Positions 33,501 to 42,505 are shown, numbered from the stretch's first letter. The stretch is DNA of 53,415 nt from DASTBU01 sp035711845 (GCA_035711845.1 DASTBU010000095.1:1-53415); one strand, 5' to 3'. Program-made: numbers and translations. Notes: generated by a model not told the origin, from the sequence alone.

Positions 33501-34818
33501 TCACCACCACGACGCTTTTCTCGCCGAACGCCTTGCGCACGATCTGAATCAGCCCCTGCCCCGGCTGCAGGTCCGGACGATCGAGCTTCCCCTCCTTGAT
33601 CAGGCGGTCCACAATCGGATGGCTGGTGCCAATGAGCACCATCGTGGGCTCCGACTCGGGTTTCGTCACGGCGTCGGCTGGCACCGCGATGGGGACGACG
33701 ACACCGGTCGACTCGAGGCCAAGGCGCGCTGCCACGTCGACCGTGCGGTCCACGCCTTCGCCGGCGGGCACGAGGATCGTGTCGACCCGGTCCGGAATCA
33801 GGTTGGTGTCGGAATCGCCAAGCAGCCCGTCGTTGCCGTACAGGCTCGAGAGATCCACGTTCTCCTTGGCGCCGGCACCAGGGCGGCGTCCGAGCGGGCC
33901 CGGTGAAGGAGCCTCCGCGCGTGGAACTTCGACGCTGGCGGCGCGGGCGCCGGAGGCGACGATTCGAAAGGCAACCGCGGGTACTGTCGTGTACGACAGC
34001 GGCGGCCCTTGCGCAGCATCCGTTGGCGCTGCCTGCGCGGAAGGCGCGGCGGTCCCGGCTTGCCGGGGCCGGGGCGCCTCGACGCCCCGGGCGCGCAGCC
34101 CCCGGAGCGTATCCCGCGCCCGCTCGACCTCCGCCGTAGACGCGACCGTCAGCTCGACGTCCAGCCGTGCGATCGTTCCTCCCGGCGCGCTGCGCACCGC
34201 CGTGAGCTGGAGGTCCTTGACACGGACCCCGGCGCCATCGAGAACCTTGCGGGCATCCCCGATCACGGTCTCGAGCGAGGGGCCCTTCGGATTGTCGAGA
34301 TACGGCAGGCGTCCAGCGAGCAGCAACGCGGCGGCGCGCGTGCCATTGTCGTCACGCCCCGCGACCACGATCACCGGATGCGAACCCTGGAGGCGGAGCG
34401 CGACGACGCCCTGCCCCTCAGGGATGCCCTCCAGTGGAATCTCTGCGTCGGGGATCCCCGCCCGGCGCGCGGCCTCCCTGCCGATTGCAACGGTTCCGGC
34501 GGCATCGCCGGAGCCGGACAGCGGCAGATCGAGAGCGGACGTTTCAAAGCCCAGGCGCGCCGCGACATCCGCGGCGGCGGCGACCCGCGCGGCCGAGGGT
34601 GCCTCGTCGAGCAGGAGCCGGACGCTCACGGCGTCGATGAAGCCGTCGCCGTTCCGGTCCTGGAGCATGCCCCCCGGCTCGAACACCGACTCGAGACCGG
34701 CACGCGTCGTCTGACCCGCGATTCTGGTGGTCGCGGCCGGCGCGAGGATGACCACTCCGGCAAGGGCGCAGACGAGCGCCGCAGGCCGGCCGCAAGCATT
34801 CAGGATGGCACGTCGCAT
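30520..34818 (-). CDS. Giant secreted M14 zinc carboxypeptidase 1 with repeated N-terminal domain
   Basis: 1,432 residues from ATG 34818, which starts a signal peptide; an upstream in-frame ATG at 34938 is unlikely. Residues 49-175 and 330-462 are two copies of a domain that begins with a Ca-loop-like D-x-N-x-D segment (DRNGDGFID; DSDTNLIPD) and continues AARLGFETSALDLPL / AARLGLESTGVVVPI to a VVAGRDDNGT / VVTGADRAGL segment. It recalls cellulose-synthase BcsB-type domains, but that is only an impression. A long middle region (about 480-1050) has no recognised fold. The M14 domain is C-terminal: zinc motif HxxE at H1122-E1125 in RQHANEVSS, then HPITNADG and NPHGYPSHEW, where the third ligand should lie. 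Paralogue of the protein at 38240-42469. Confidence 0.88.
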   Translation of the reverse strand: MRRAILNACGRPAALVCALAGVVILAPAATTRIAGQTTRAGLESVFEPGGMLQDRNGDGFIDAVSVRLLLDEAPSAARVAAAADVAARLGFETSALDLPLSGSGDAAGTVAIGREAARRAGIPDAEIPLEGIPEGQGVVALRLQGSHPVIVVAGRDDNGTRAAALLLAGRLPYLDNPKGPSLETVIGDARKVLDGAGVRVKDLQLTAVRSAPGGTIARLDVELTVASTAEVERARDTLRGLRARGVEAPRPRQAGTAAPSAQAAPTDAAQGPPLSYTTVPAVAFRIVASGARAASVEVPRAEAPSPGPLGRRPGAGAKENVDLSSLYGNDGLLGDSDTNLIPDRVDTILVPAGEGVDRTVDVAARLGLESTGVVVPIAVPADAVTKPESEPTMVLIGTSHPIVDRLIKEGKLDRPDLQPGQGLIQIVRKAFGEKSVVVVTGADRAGLGRALEQLAERLPHIWERGKDRTTLDDVEEQIRRFVSNRSPEGQASAALYMLERIGREIGGRQLESASVSVHLQKADARLSEVVRQAAGEHIKAGRIDVTIDDRDVQKAATIFEEEFAVPSEVEDFWDVFGARVLPAVRRGRPASVEVRLSEPPEVRERIAREATERLLSKGAEPAGTKVTVLSAYKQGYSWLYDQVRPQLVGQPVGQLTIRFAEIGPPPEWTQQAMYAPTRWLLELFPIDEVLARELKIDLKKITFEKRPIGSPAYEVVATAPDGREILRQTFEPKVVVRPFFDRFPDYEHVRVTTGWISASVDGRQIVDQRIITDPERFWDHYQSKILPRIYDYVMKIGEGKPEPKDAPYFGELTVDLSLSEPDYQVGVDKEQIASMEALHEEIYFNTLHFFDVLGRNSRGDGLDYPGRIIPIVRPKSDGAAGRATVKFTGFKSIRPAVEVSYREAGGAEKKIRRDIRPVAVERPSALSAVVRAGRPGIERLDVRLKVDTETDMRDELIRRTRAERVEEQILSAEQVSAMLGNLERLRAAGLYRDGLAFHDLGSIRILATWEHDAPPRSAKIATLQANGQPEAWPDIRTLLPAGYRYAGEEIVQWKTPIPPPEAYQILAKMSSFPEARVYKAGESYLGKDVWAMDLMPPVTASHWSQAKQSVMKPTVVYSARQHANEVSSTSHVLKLAELLLTDSQHKAKLQKVNVVIHPITNADGAQLAYDLYKITPDHMLHAGYLGSLGVDMTSGQWEGDPIYPESRIRPDIWRTWLPDVFLNPHGYPSHEWVQLFSEYAGWVRNRATESRDWWGMRGWFIPGFGYLDDPKHPRHKEAAFEIRERITKNINAAPVVRALNQRAYDRYRRYGFSHDQENFKMDLTNDVLIYTAIKGSKADPRSGDFMTRQPKVTIWTGGTEAPDETAYGDWLQMVATAGLQWDKAVLDYLVDGKHRIDRKVEPFFEGVALSIDRPRPPKPEETPGTTTDGQGR

Positions 34819-34874
34819 GAGGTCCCCCGGATACGTGACTGGTGAAGTTGGCACTCGTCCTCGCGCGCGGGCCG

Positions 34875-35270
34875 TCAGCGCAGCCGAGGGTTGCGGTTGC
34901 CTGCTGTTTCGGGCATGAGACGCCGATTCGTCCGGCACCGATCGACGAGAGCCCTGGCGGTGACCGGCTTGATCAGGATCTCGACGCCCAGTGCTGCGAC
35001 GCGCAGGCGCTCCTCCTGCCCGACGTCATGCGCGGTCATCAGGATCACGCGCGACTCCGGATTGAGCGCGTAAGCCTCCGCTGCGAACTCGATGCCGGTC
35101 ATCCCCGGCATCCGAACGTCGCAAAGGATCCATTCGCACGGCTGCACCGCGAGTTGCCGCAGTGCATCGGCGCCGGACGCGGCCGTCAGGACTTCGACGC
35201 CGAGCGGCGCGAGCCCGAGCGCGATCGCCTCTCGTGTATTGCGATGGTCGTCGACGACGAGGATACGCAC
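34875..35270 (-). CDS. Single-domain response regulator receiver
   Basis: 131 residues from GTG 35270, chosen because AGGGG lies just upstream and the domain begins at once (RILVVDDH). The phospho-acceptor is D51 in LCDVRMPG, the acidic pair D7-D8 and K101 in IKPV complete the site. It has no output domain, so it must act by protein contact or as a phosphate sink. It is placed between TonB receptor 2 and M14 peptidase 1, an odd position for a regulator, on the same strand. Its kinase could be the GAF-PAS kinase at 43945-45528, but that is a guess. Confidence 0.9.
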   Translation of the reverse strand: MRILVVDDHRNTREAIALGLAPLGVEVLTAASGADALRQLAVQPCEWILCDVRMPGMTGIEFAAEAYALNPESRVILMTAHDVGQEERLRVAALGVEILIKPVTARALVDRCRTNRRLMPETAGNRNPRLR

Positions 35271-35308
35271 GTGACCCCTCGGGATGCCCCCGGAGTTCCG
35301 AGGGCGGG

Positions 35309-35336
35309 CAGGAGGCGGCCGCACGGCCGCCTCCTG
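35309..35336 (-). terminator. 13-base-pair GC-rich hairpin after TonB receptor 2
   Basis: CAGGAGGCGGCCG, CA, CGGCCGCCTCCTG: a perfect inverted repeat 10 bases after the receptor 2 stop on the minus strand. There is no T-run, so it may rather act as an RNA-stabilising or attenuating hairpin that separates the receptor message from the receiver and M14-1 genes. Confidence 0.5.
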
Positions 35337-35346
35337 AACCAACCGC

Positions 35347-38202
35347 TCAGAACTGATACCGGATGGCGAGCTCGACCTGCCGCGATGGTGCATTGATGTT
35401 CGGCAGCAGGGCCGTGGGCTGGCCGAAGAGTGACGAGGTCAGACCGCCGGTCGGAACGCCGAAGTTCGCACGGTTGAACACGTTGAACAGCTGCGCGATG
35501 AGCTCCACACGGTGGCCGCGTGGCAGGCTGAGGAACTTCGAGAACCGGAGGTCGAGATTGGCGAAGCCCGGGCACTCGATGCTACCGACCTCCGACAGGT
35601 TGCGCGAACGGCGGAAGGCGTTGACGGCGGCCAGATCCAGATCCCGGCAGCCGCTGTTCGGCTCGACGCCGGTCGGCAGATCGCCGGTGTACCCGTCGCC
35701 ATCCGGATCGAGCGGGGAGCTGGGGCCGAAGGGCAGGCTCGAACGGAAGTCGCCGATCGCCGACACCTGCATCTCGAAGGGGAGCTGCACGATCCCGCTG
35801 ACCACCAGCCGATGACGCCGATCCGCCGCGCCGTACCGCACCGTCTTGGCAAACCCGTAGACGTCGGGCACGTTGTTGCTGAAGTTGTCGTCCTTGGCCT
35901 GGCTCAACGTGTAGGAGGCCAGGAACTGATAGCCGTCGCTCAACCTCCGTTCGACTTTGAGGAGCAGGGCGCGGTACGTGTTGTCCGCCGTGGACTGCCA
36001 GTAGCTCACGCGATTGAACTGCGGATACGGTCGCTGCTTCGTCGTGGGGTCCGGGAGGTTGATGTCAACGGTATCGCGATCCGAGTACCTGTTGACGAAG
36101 GTGACGTCCGCGGTCACGGCCATGGTCCGGGTCAGCATGTGGCTCGCGCCGAAGTTCAGCTGGTGCGCGTAGGGGTTGACCTGGTCGTGATCGCCGACCG
36201 TGATGTTCGGCGGGGCCGTCGACAGGAACTCCTCGCGAGACTGTCCGTTGTATGGATCCGGATACGACGGGTTCCGGATGACGATCGACTTGGCCTGTGG
36301 CCAGGTCAGCTCGCCGAAGTTCGTCAGCGTCCTGATGTTGTCGTAGAAGATCCCGTAGGCCGCGCGGATGTTCGTACGGCCGTCGTCGAACGGATCCCAG
36401 GCCAGCCCGACCCGCGGCCCGAAGTTGTTGCGGTCGCCACGGCTCTGATAGCCCTCGTGGAAGGGGACCTCGATCGGGAAGCTGCCGTCCCGTCCGAGCT
36501 TGTCCTCGATCTTCTGAAGCAACCCGGGAATGTCCTCGTTGAAGACCCCGACCTGCAGATCGTAGCGAAGCCCGAGGTTGAGCGTGACCCTCGACGCGAC
36601 CTGCCAGTCGTCCTGGACATAGGTCGAGAAATGGTGCACGGGGATGTCCGCGTAGGTCGGCAGGGAGTGGTTGAACTGCGTCGGAGAATTGGTCGCACTG
36701 AATTCCTCATCGGCCGCTGACGTCCAGCTGCCGAGCGGTGACCCGAAGTTGTCCGCCTGGAACTCGATGTAGCTGTAGTCCACCCCCACCTTCCACTGGT
36801 GTCTTCCACCCCAGGCCGGCATCAGGTACGAGTAGTCGTCCTTGAACTGCCACCTGGTCTCGGGCCCCATCTGCGTGTTCCCGCACCCGCCCAGCTGGAG
36901 CGACGGATACGAGAACACCGGGAGGCAGAAGGCCAGGCGATCCTCGCCGAAGTAGCCCGGCTCCCACGATCCGTGGCTGTAGGGCGGCGCGACCTCGTAT
37001 TTCGAGAACCCGTACTGAAACCTGAAGTCGTTCAACATGCGATCGTTCACGACCCAGGTATGGGCGAGGACGGCGGACGAGCGCGGCACGGCGAAGTCGA
37101 AGCTGGCCGTCGGATGCGTGCGGCCGCCCGCCGTGATGATGGGACGGTATTCGTCCTCCTGCGCGTAGCGGAAGAACACCGACTGGTTGTCCGCGAGCTG
37201 GTGATCGACCTTCGCCGTGTAAGTCCACCTGTCCTGTTCGCTGGGGTAGGTCCCGTCCGCATTCGGCCAGATCCCGGCGGTGTTGACCGTAAAGAACTGA
37301 CTCTCCTGCGTGCCTTCATACGCGAAGAAGAAGTGCGTTCTGTCGCGGATGATCGGGCCCCCGATCGTGCCGCCGTACTGGTAGCGCTCGAAATCGGGTT
37401 TCTCGCTCTCGAAATGGGTCCTCGAGGTCAGCGACTTGTCGCGGAAGAACAACAGGCCCGATCCGTGCAGATCGTTCGTGCCCGATTTCGACACGACCGT
37501 CACCAGACCGCCGGTCGCGAGCCCGTACTCCGCCTTGTAGTTGGACGTGGACACCTTGAACTCGCGAATGGAGTCCATCGCGAAGTTCTGCCGCGGCTCG
37601 CCCATCTCCGCCCAGGTGTTGTTCACGCCGTCGACGACGAAGCCGTTCGAGTATTCGCGCGTTCCGGCGCCGACGTTGACGTTGCCGCGATAGAAGAACC
37701 CGCGAATGTTGTCCTGCGACGTGCCCGGGGTCAGCATCGCCAGATCGATCCATCGTCGGGACGCCACGGGCAGATCCTGGATTTGTGCGTTCGACACGCT
37801 CGTGGCCACGTTCGACGCGGTCACGTCGACGATCGGGGACTCGCCCTGCACGGTCACGGTCTCCGCGACCGCGGCGGGCTTGAGTGTGAAATCGATCTGG
37901 GCGGTCTGGTCGATCACGAGAATGATGCCGGACCGCTCCTCGGTCGTGAAACCGGAAAGCTCGACCTTGAGGGTGTACGTTCCCGGTGGAAGCGCCGGCA
38001 GCCTGTAGTCGCCGGCGGCGCCCGACACGGCGGTCCGCGTGAGGCCGGTTTCCTGGTTACGTGCGGTGACGGTCACGCCGGGGAGCACGGCGCCGCTCTG
38101 ATCCGTGAGCGCGCCGGTGATCAGCGCGTTTTGCGCGTACGCCGGTGCACCTGCCGCGGCAAAGGCCACGAGGAACGCGACCGACCGGAACCACTTCCAC
38201 AT
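35347..38202 (-). CDS. Oar-type TonB-dependent receptor 2
   Basis: 951 residues; the ATG at 38202 is preceded by GGAGGAGGC and opens a signal peptide (MWKWFRSVAFLVAFAAAGAPAYAQ). Order of parts: carboxypeptidase-regulatory-like domain (GALTDQSGAVLPGVTVTARN), plug with IQDLPVASRRWIDLAMLTPG and GLVTVVSKSGTNDLHG, then the barrel ending AIRYQF. Much of it aligns with receptor 1 (for example NGFVVDGVNNTWAEMGEPRQ versus NGFVADGVTNTWAEQGEPRQ), so the two arose by duplication. It follows M14 peptidase 2 by 37 bases, making a peptidase-receptor pair. Uptake of the peptidase products is inferred. Confidence 0.93.
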   Translation of the reverse strand: MWKWFRSVAFLVAFAAAGAPAYAQNALITGALTDQSGAVLPGVTVTARNQETGLTRTAVSGAAGDYRLPALPPGTYTLKVELSGFTTEERSGIILVIDQTAQIDFTLKPAAVAETVTVQGESPIVDVTASNVATSVSNAQIQDLPVASRRWIDLAMLTPGTSQDNIRGFFYRGNVNVGAGTREYSNGFVVDGVNNTWAEMGEPRQNFAMDSIREFKVSTSNYKAEYGLATGGLVTVVSKSGTNDLHGSGLLFFRDKSLTSRTHFESEKPDFERYQYGGTIGGPIIRDRTHFFFAYEGTQESQFFTVNTAGIWPNADGTYPSEQDRWTYTAKVDHQLADNQSVFFRYAQEDEYRPIITAGGRTHPTASFDFAVPRSSAVLAHTWVVNDRMLNDFRFQYGFSKYEVAPPYSHGSWEPGYFGEDRLAFCLPVFSYPSLQLGGCGNTQMGPETRWQFKDDYSYLMPAWGGRHQWKVGVDYSYIEFQADNFGSPLGSWTSAADEEFSATNSPTQFNHSLPTYADIPVHHFSTYVQDDWQVASRVTLNLGLRYDLQVGVFNEDIPGLLQKIEDKLGRDGSFPIEVPFHEGYQSRGDRNNFGPRVGLAWDPFDDGRTNIRAAYGIFYDNIRTLTNFGELTWPQAKSIVIRNPSYPDPYNGQSREEFLSTAPPNITVGDHDQVNPYAHQLNFGASHMLTRTMAVTADVTFVNRYSDRDTVDINLPDPTTKQRPYPQFNRVSYWQSTADNTYRALLLKVERRLSDGYQFLASYTLSQAKDDNFSNNVPDVYGFAKTVRYGAADRRHRLVVSGIVQLPFEMQVSAIGDFRSSLPFGPSSPLDPDGDGYTGDLPTGVEPNSGCRDLDLAAVNAFRRSRNLSEVGSIECPGFANLDLRFSKFLSLPRGHRVELIAQLFNVFNRANFGVPTGGLTSSLFGQPTALLPNINAPSRQVELAIRYQF

Positions 38203-38239
38203 AGTTGCCTCCTCCTGCTTCCGAACAGACTGGTGCCGT

Positions 38240-41200
38240 CTACTTGCCTATGCCCGATTCAGCCGTGTTGCTCGTGTCCTTTCCCGCCGGCAGCACGGGC
38301 CGGACCCGGAGCCATGTCCGGCTCGTACTGTCGCGCTGGCCGTCTTCCTCGATCAGTTCCACGCCGAAGCGCCCGTGCCTGAGATAGTTCACGTGGGCCA
38401 TCAGGTACGAGAAGCCCGGCTTGGTGACGAGATCCAGCCACTTGCCCTGCGCCGTCTCGTCGGGCGCCTCGGTTCCGCCCGAGACGAAGGTGACCTGCGG
38501 CCACGCGCCCATCGACGCGCGGCCACCGCCACCGCCGCCCCCGCCACGTCCCTCGCCTGCCCTGCGGGTCCCGCGCACCTCGCCGCTCTCCGGATCCGTG
38601 TAGTAGATCGCGGTCTCGCGGTAGATCTCCTGCGGATAGACGTACGGGGCGAACCCATAGGCCCACCGTTGATAGCGCGCCTGGTGCCGGAGGTTCATCT
38701 CGCGGACCTCCGGATGGCTGTTGATCTCGCGGGCGATGGCATCGCGCAGCGCCGCAGTCGCATCGACGTGCCCCGGATACCGCGGATCGCGCAGCCCTCT
38801 CACGCTCGTGTACCACCCCCGGCTCGACCAGTAGCTGCGGAACCCCGGCGGAACGTATCCCGCGAACTGCTGGACCCACTCGTGCGAGGGGTAGCCGTGC
38901 GGATTGAGGTAGATGTCCGGCAACCACTCCGACCAGAGCCGCATCCGCACGCGCGACTCGGGGAGCAGCGGTTCCGGATTGCCGACCTGCGAGGCCACAT
39001 CCATGCCGAGGGCGCTGTAGCGGCCGGCGTGCAGCATGTGGGTCGGCGTCAGCTTCTGCAGCTCGTACGCCATCGCCGCACCGTCGGGGTTTTCGACGGG
39101 GTGCAGGACGAAGTTGACCCGCTTCAGAATCTCGGCGTACTCCGGATCGGTCGCGATCAGCTCCGCGAGACGCAGGATGTGACTCGTCGACGAGACCTCG
39201 TTGGCGTGCTGGCGGCCCGTGATGAAGATCGTCGGCTTGAGCGCGGTCATCTTGCCCAGCGACACCTGCTCGCTCGCGGTGGGGAGCGTGATTTCGAGGA
39301 CGGAAATGTCGCGTCCCCGATAGGATCGACCGGCCTTGTACGCGGCCACGGCCGGGAACGCCGCGAGGCGGCCGATGTGTTCTTCCGATTCCTCGGGGCT
39401 GATGACGTGGTCCCACGTCACCAGGGGCAGCGTCGGCCGGGCGCCGGCCGGACGCACGTTGGAGGGACGCGACGTCCCGGTGTGCGGAACCGTCCTTCGC
39501 GTCCGGGCACGATCCAGGAGTATCCCCACGGCTACACGGTCCACCGACGCGTAGGAGAGCGCCGTCCTGAAGAGTCCGGCCTTCTGCAGCTGCACGAGGC
39601 CATCGAGCGCATCCGCAGCCCGAAGCGCGGAGGCATCGTCTTTCGCCTCCACCTGCAGCTCGAGCTCGGTCACACGGTCCATGCGGGCGACGACCCGGAC
39701 CATCGACGGGGCCGAGACGTCGATGGCCCCGAGATCGCGCGTGACACGCGTCGGCTTGCCCGTTGCGCCTTTCTCGCCGTACGACACCTCCAGCCTGGCC
39801 TTGGTCGAGGCATTGCCGGCATAGAGAACCCGAACCTTCCCGGGCTTGCCGGGCTGGTCGGGGTGAATGATCGGAAAGATCTTGCCGGGCCCGGCGAGCC
39901 GCCGCCTGGTGGTCGTCCGGCCGAGCGCGTCGAAGAAATCCAGCGTGACGAAGTAGAGATCCTCGTGGAGCGACTCGAGCGAGGAGACGAGCTCTTCATC
40001 CACGCCGATGGGGAAATCCGGCTCGCTCATCCATACCTCGACGTCGAGGTCGCGATGGAACGGCTGCTTGTCCGGCATCGGCCGGTTCTCGGTCACCTTC
40101 ATCACGTGATCGTGGATCCTCGGCAACACCGACGACTGGTAGTGATCCCAGAAACGCTCGGGATCCGTCTTGATGCGCACGTCGGCCACGGTCTCGCCGT
40201 TCACGCTGGCCGACAACCAGCCGGTCGTCACGTGGACGCGGGACCAGCCCGGAAACTTGTCCAGGTACTCTCGCTCCTCGAACTTCGGCGAGAACGTGAA
40301 GCGCTCGATGACGCGATCGCTCGCGTCTCGCGCCTCGACCGTATAGATGTCCGGCGGGTTGTCCGTGAGCGCCAGGCTGAAGCGATCCTTCGGCACGCCG
40401 AGCTCGCGCTCGACGAGTTCGTCCACGGGGTACAACTCGTGGAGCCACCGGCTCGGGACCTCGTAGAACTTGAACTTCTTCGAGAAGTCCGGCTTGTGCT
40501 CCGCGACGTCGATGTGCACGGACCGCACGCCGCGGCCCTTCAGCGCGGGTACGACCTTCTCGGTGAGCCAGAGAAATCCCTGCTTGTAGGCCGACAGCAC
40601 ATCCACGCGCGCATCTGCAGCGCCCGCGTTGACCAGCTCGGCTTTGATCTCGCTGGCGAGCGTGGCGCGCACCTTGGGCGACTCGCTGACGCGAGCCTCG
40701 AGAGCGACCTTCGCACCCTGGACGATCTTGGGGAGGACCTGTTCGCGAATCTTCGTTCGCAGTTCCTCGACCTCCCACGGCACGTCAAAGGTCTCGTCGA
40801 TGACGGGCACGGGGGCGGTCATGGCCTGCGTCGTGACCTTGGCGGGGACCTTCACGCGCTGCTGGATGTAGCCCGCGAGGTACTTTTCCAACGCCGGATC
40901 GGCGTTCTCCAGGAAGAGACGTGCCTCGAACGACTCGATCATCTTGTCGCGAAGATCGTCGAGGATGTCATCGAGCTGACGGATCGCCTGGCCGGCCTGG
41001 CCGGCGCCGGTGATGCCTCGAAAGAAGCCCTTGACCTCGTCCTCTACCTCGGCGAACGAGAGCGCGCCGCGACGGTTTTCCCAGACGTACGGGGCCCGGC
41101 GAGCGAGATGGAGCGCCGCGGCCTCGGTGCCCGTGGCGTCGGCGCCCGCGACGACCGTCGCGGTGACGTTGCCGAAGGCGCGCGGCACCACCTGCACGGC

Positions 41201-42469
41201 CCCCTCGCCGGGCCGCAGATCGTCGAGTCGGGCGCGGCCGATCTTCACGAGCTCGGCGGTCAGCGCGTTGTCGCGGCCGACGAGAATCGGGCTGGTTTCG
41301 CGAGCCGGATCCTCGACGTCACGGTCTGCCTTTGCGATCGGCAACGTCAGGCCGGTGGACTCGAGCCCAAGCCTCGCGGCCAGATGCGCCGCCCCGATTG
41401 CGTCGTCGGCCCCTCCGATGACGAGAGCGGTGTCCGTGCGATCGGGAATCAGGTCCGCGTATGCATCCCCGAACCAGCCGTTGATCGAGTACGCATCGGA
41501 CAGGTCGAAGGCGCGGCCCGGCGCCCGTGAGGTCTCAGCGGCCCTGCCGCGATCGCCCGGCGAGTCCGGGGCCAGCTCCCCTGGTTCAATCGGCGGCGTC
41601 AATGTTCTCGAGTTCAGTCCGGCGCGGCGGACGATGGAGCGTCCCGTGATGCGCCCGTCCGTCTGCCATTCGACGACGATCGCGGCCGCTTCGGAGAAGT
41701 TCAGCGTGCGTGGCTCCTGACCGCGCCTGTGCGCCGCGTCGAGTTCATCGATCGCTGCCGCGCCCGGGCCGGCTGCACCGGCACTGACGGGCACCCGCAC
41801 GTGGACACTCGCTATCCCGCGCCGGTCGCTGTCCACGACGAGGCTCGTGAGGCTCGGCCGGCCGGCCTCTACGCGGCGCGACTGGAGGTATCCCGCGACC
41901 TGCTCCTCGATACCGGGCAGCGAGATCCCGCTCATGTTCCAGAGCCGCGGAAGGCGGGCCGCCAGCACGTTGGCCGCCGCGAGCGTGCCCTCGTCGTCGG
42001 GGCCGGCCACAACAAGCGCCCGCCCGGCACCAAGCGGCGACCGGACCACCGTGACGAGGCCCTGACCCTTCGTGAGGGACTTCAAATCGATGGCGCCCTC
42101 TGATGCAAGCCTGGCAACGAACGCGTTGGTCGTGCCAAGGAAGACCGGCAGAGCTCCAGACGGAGGTGGCGCGCTGTCGCGAACGACGATGGGGAGGGAG
42201 AGCGCCGTCGTCTCGAACGCCAGCCGCCCGGCAAGGTTCGACGCAGCCTGGATTTCTCGAACCGTCGGAGCCGACGGCACGATGACGCGTGCGGCCACCG
42301 CGTCGGCGATCGCGTCGCCGTTGGTATCGCGGACGACGCCGTCGCCGAGATTCCAGATGGCCGCAAGCCCTGCAGGCTCTTCGACCGCAGGAGAAGCGGC
42401 CTGCGGTTGGTGCATGCCGACCGCTACCAGACCGGTGAGTACAAGTGCACACGCGCGAAGCGGGCTCAT
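38240..42469 (-). CDS. Giant secreted M14 zinc carboxypeptidase 2 with repeated N-terminal domain
   Basis: 1,409 residues from ATG 42469, preceded by GGAGG at the right distance and opening a signal peptide. The N-terminal domain is again present twice: about 41-177 (DTNGDAIADAV, GRLAFETTALSLPI, VVAGPDDEGT) and 330-463 (LIPDRTDTALV, AARLGLESTGLTLPI, VVAGADATGT). The middle part is shared with paralogue 1 (for example TTGWLSASVNG and PERFWDHYQS). The C-terminal M14 domain carries HxxE at H1088-E1091 in RQHANEVSSTSH and NPHGYPSHEW. A run of ten glycines and arginines lies near the C-terminus. It is first in the long minus-strand run, behind the sigma-54 promoter at 42506-42521. Confidence 0.88.
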   Translation of the reverse strand: MSPLRACALVLTGLVAVGMHQPQAASPAVEEPAGLAAIWNLGDGVVRDTNGDAIADAVAARVIVPSAPTVREIQAASNLAGRLAFETTALSLPIVVRDSAPPPSGALPVFLGTTNAFVARLASEGAIDLKSLTKGQGLVTVVRSPLGAGRALVVAGPDDEGTLAAANVLAARLPRLWNMSGISLPGIEEQVAGYLQSRRVEAGRPSLTSLVVDSDRRGIASVHVRVPVSAGAAGPGAAAIDELDAAHRRGQEPRTLNFSEAAAIVVEWQTDGRITGRSIVRRAGLNSRTLTPPIEPGELAPDSPGDRGRAAETSRAPGRAFDLSDAYSINGWFGDAYADLIPDRTDTALVIGGADDAIGAAHLAARLGLESTGLTLPIAKADRDVEDPARETSPILVGRDNALTAELVKIGRARLDDLRPGEGAVQVVPRAFGNVTATVVAGADATGTEAAALHLARRAPYVWENRRGALSFAEVEDEVKGFFRGITGAGQAGQAIRQLDDILDDLRDKMIESFEARLFLENADPALEKYLAGYIQQRVKVPAKVTTQAMTAPVPVIDETFDVPWEVEELRTKIREQVLPKIVQGAKVALEARVSESPKVRATLASEIKAELVNAGAADARVDVLSAYKQGFLWLTEKVVPALKGRGVRSVHIDVAEHKPDFSKKFKFYEVPSRWLHELYPVDELVERELGVPKDRFSLALTDNPPDIYTVEARDASDRVIERFTFSPKFEEREYLDKFPGWSRVHVTTGWLSASVNGETVADVRIKTDPERFWDHYQSSVLPRIHDHVMKVTENRPMPDKQPFHRDLDVEVWMSEPDFPIGVDEELVSSLESLHEDLYFVTLDFFDALGRTTTRRRLAGPGKIFPIIHPDQPGKPGKVRVLYAGNASTKARLEVSYGEKGATGKPTRVTRDLGAIDVSAPSMVRVVARMDRVTELELQVEAKDDASALRAADALDGLVQLQKAGLFRTALSYASVDRVAVGILLDRARTRRTVPHTGTSRPSNVRPAGARPTLPLVTWDHVISPEESEEHIGRLAAFPAVAAYKAGRSYRGRDISVLEITLPTASEQVSLGKMTALKPTIFITGRQHANEVSSTSHILRLAELIATDPEYAEILKRVNFVLHPVENPDGAAMAYELQKLTPTHMLHAGRYSALGMDVASQVGNPEPLLPESRVRMRLWSEWLPDIYLNPHGYPSHEWVQQFAGYVPPGFRSYWSSRGWYTSVRGLRDPRYPGHVDATAALRDAIAREINSHPEVREMNLRHQARYQRWAYGFAPYVYPQEIYRETAIYYTDPESGEVRGTRRAGEGRGGGGGGGGRASMGAWPQVTFVSGGTEAPDETAQGKWLDLVTKPGFSYLMAHVNYLRHGRFGVELIEEDGQRDSTSRTWLRVRPVLPAGKDTSNTAESGIGK

Positions 42470-42505
42470 GCCGTGGACCTCCGGATTACTGAGTGCGGCG
42501 GCTTC

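Noticed and set aside
38105..41530. 1,141-codon plus-strand open frame opposite M14 peptidase 2
   Set aside because: No domain or signal peptide, Arg/Leu/His-rich antisense composition; the peptidase strand has zinc motifs and a promoter.
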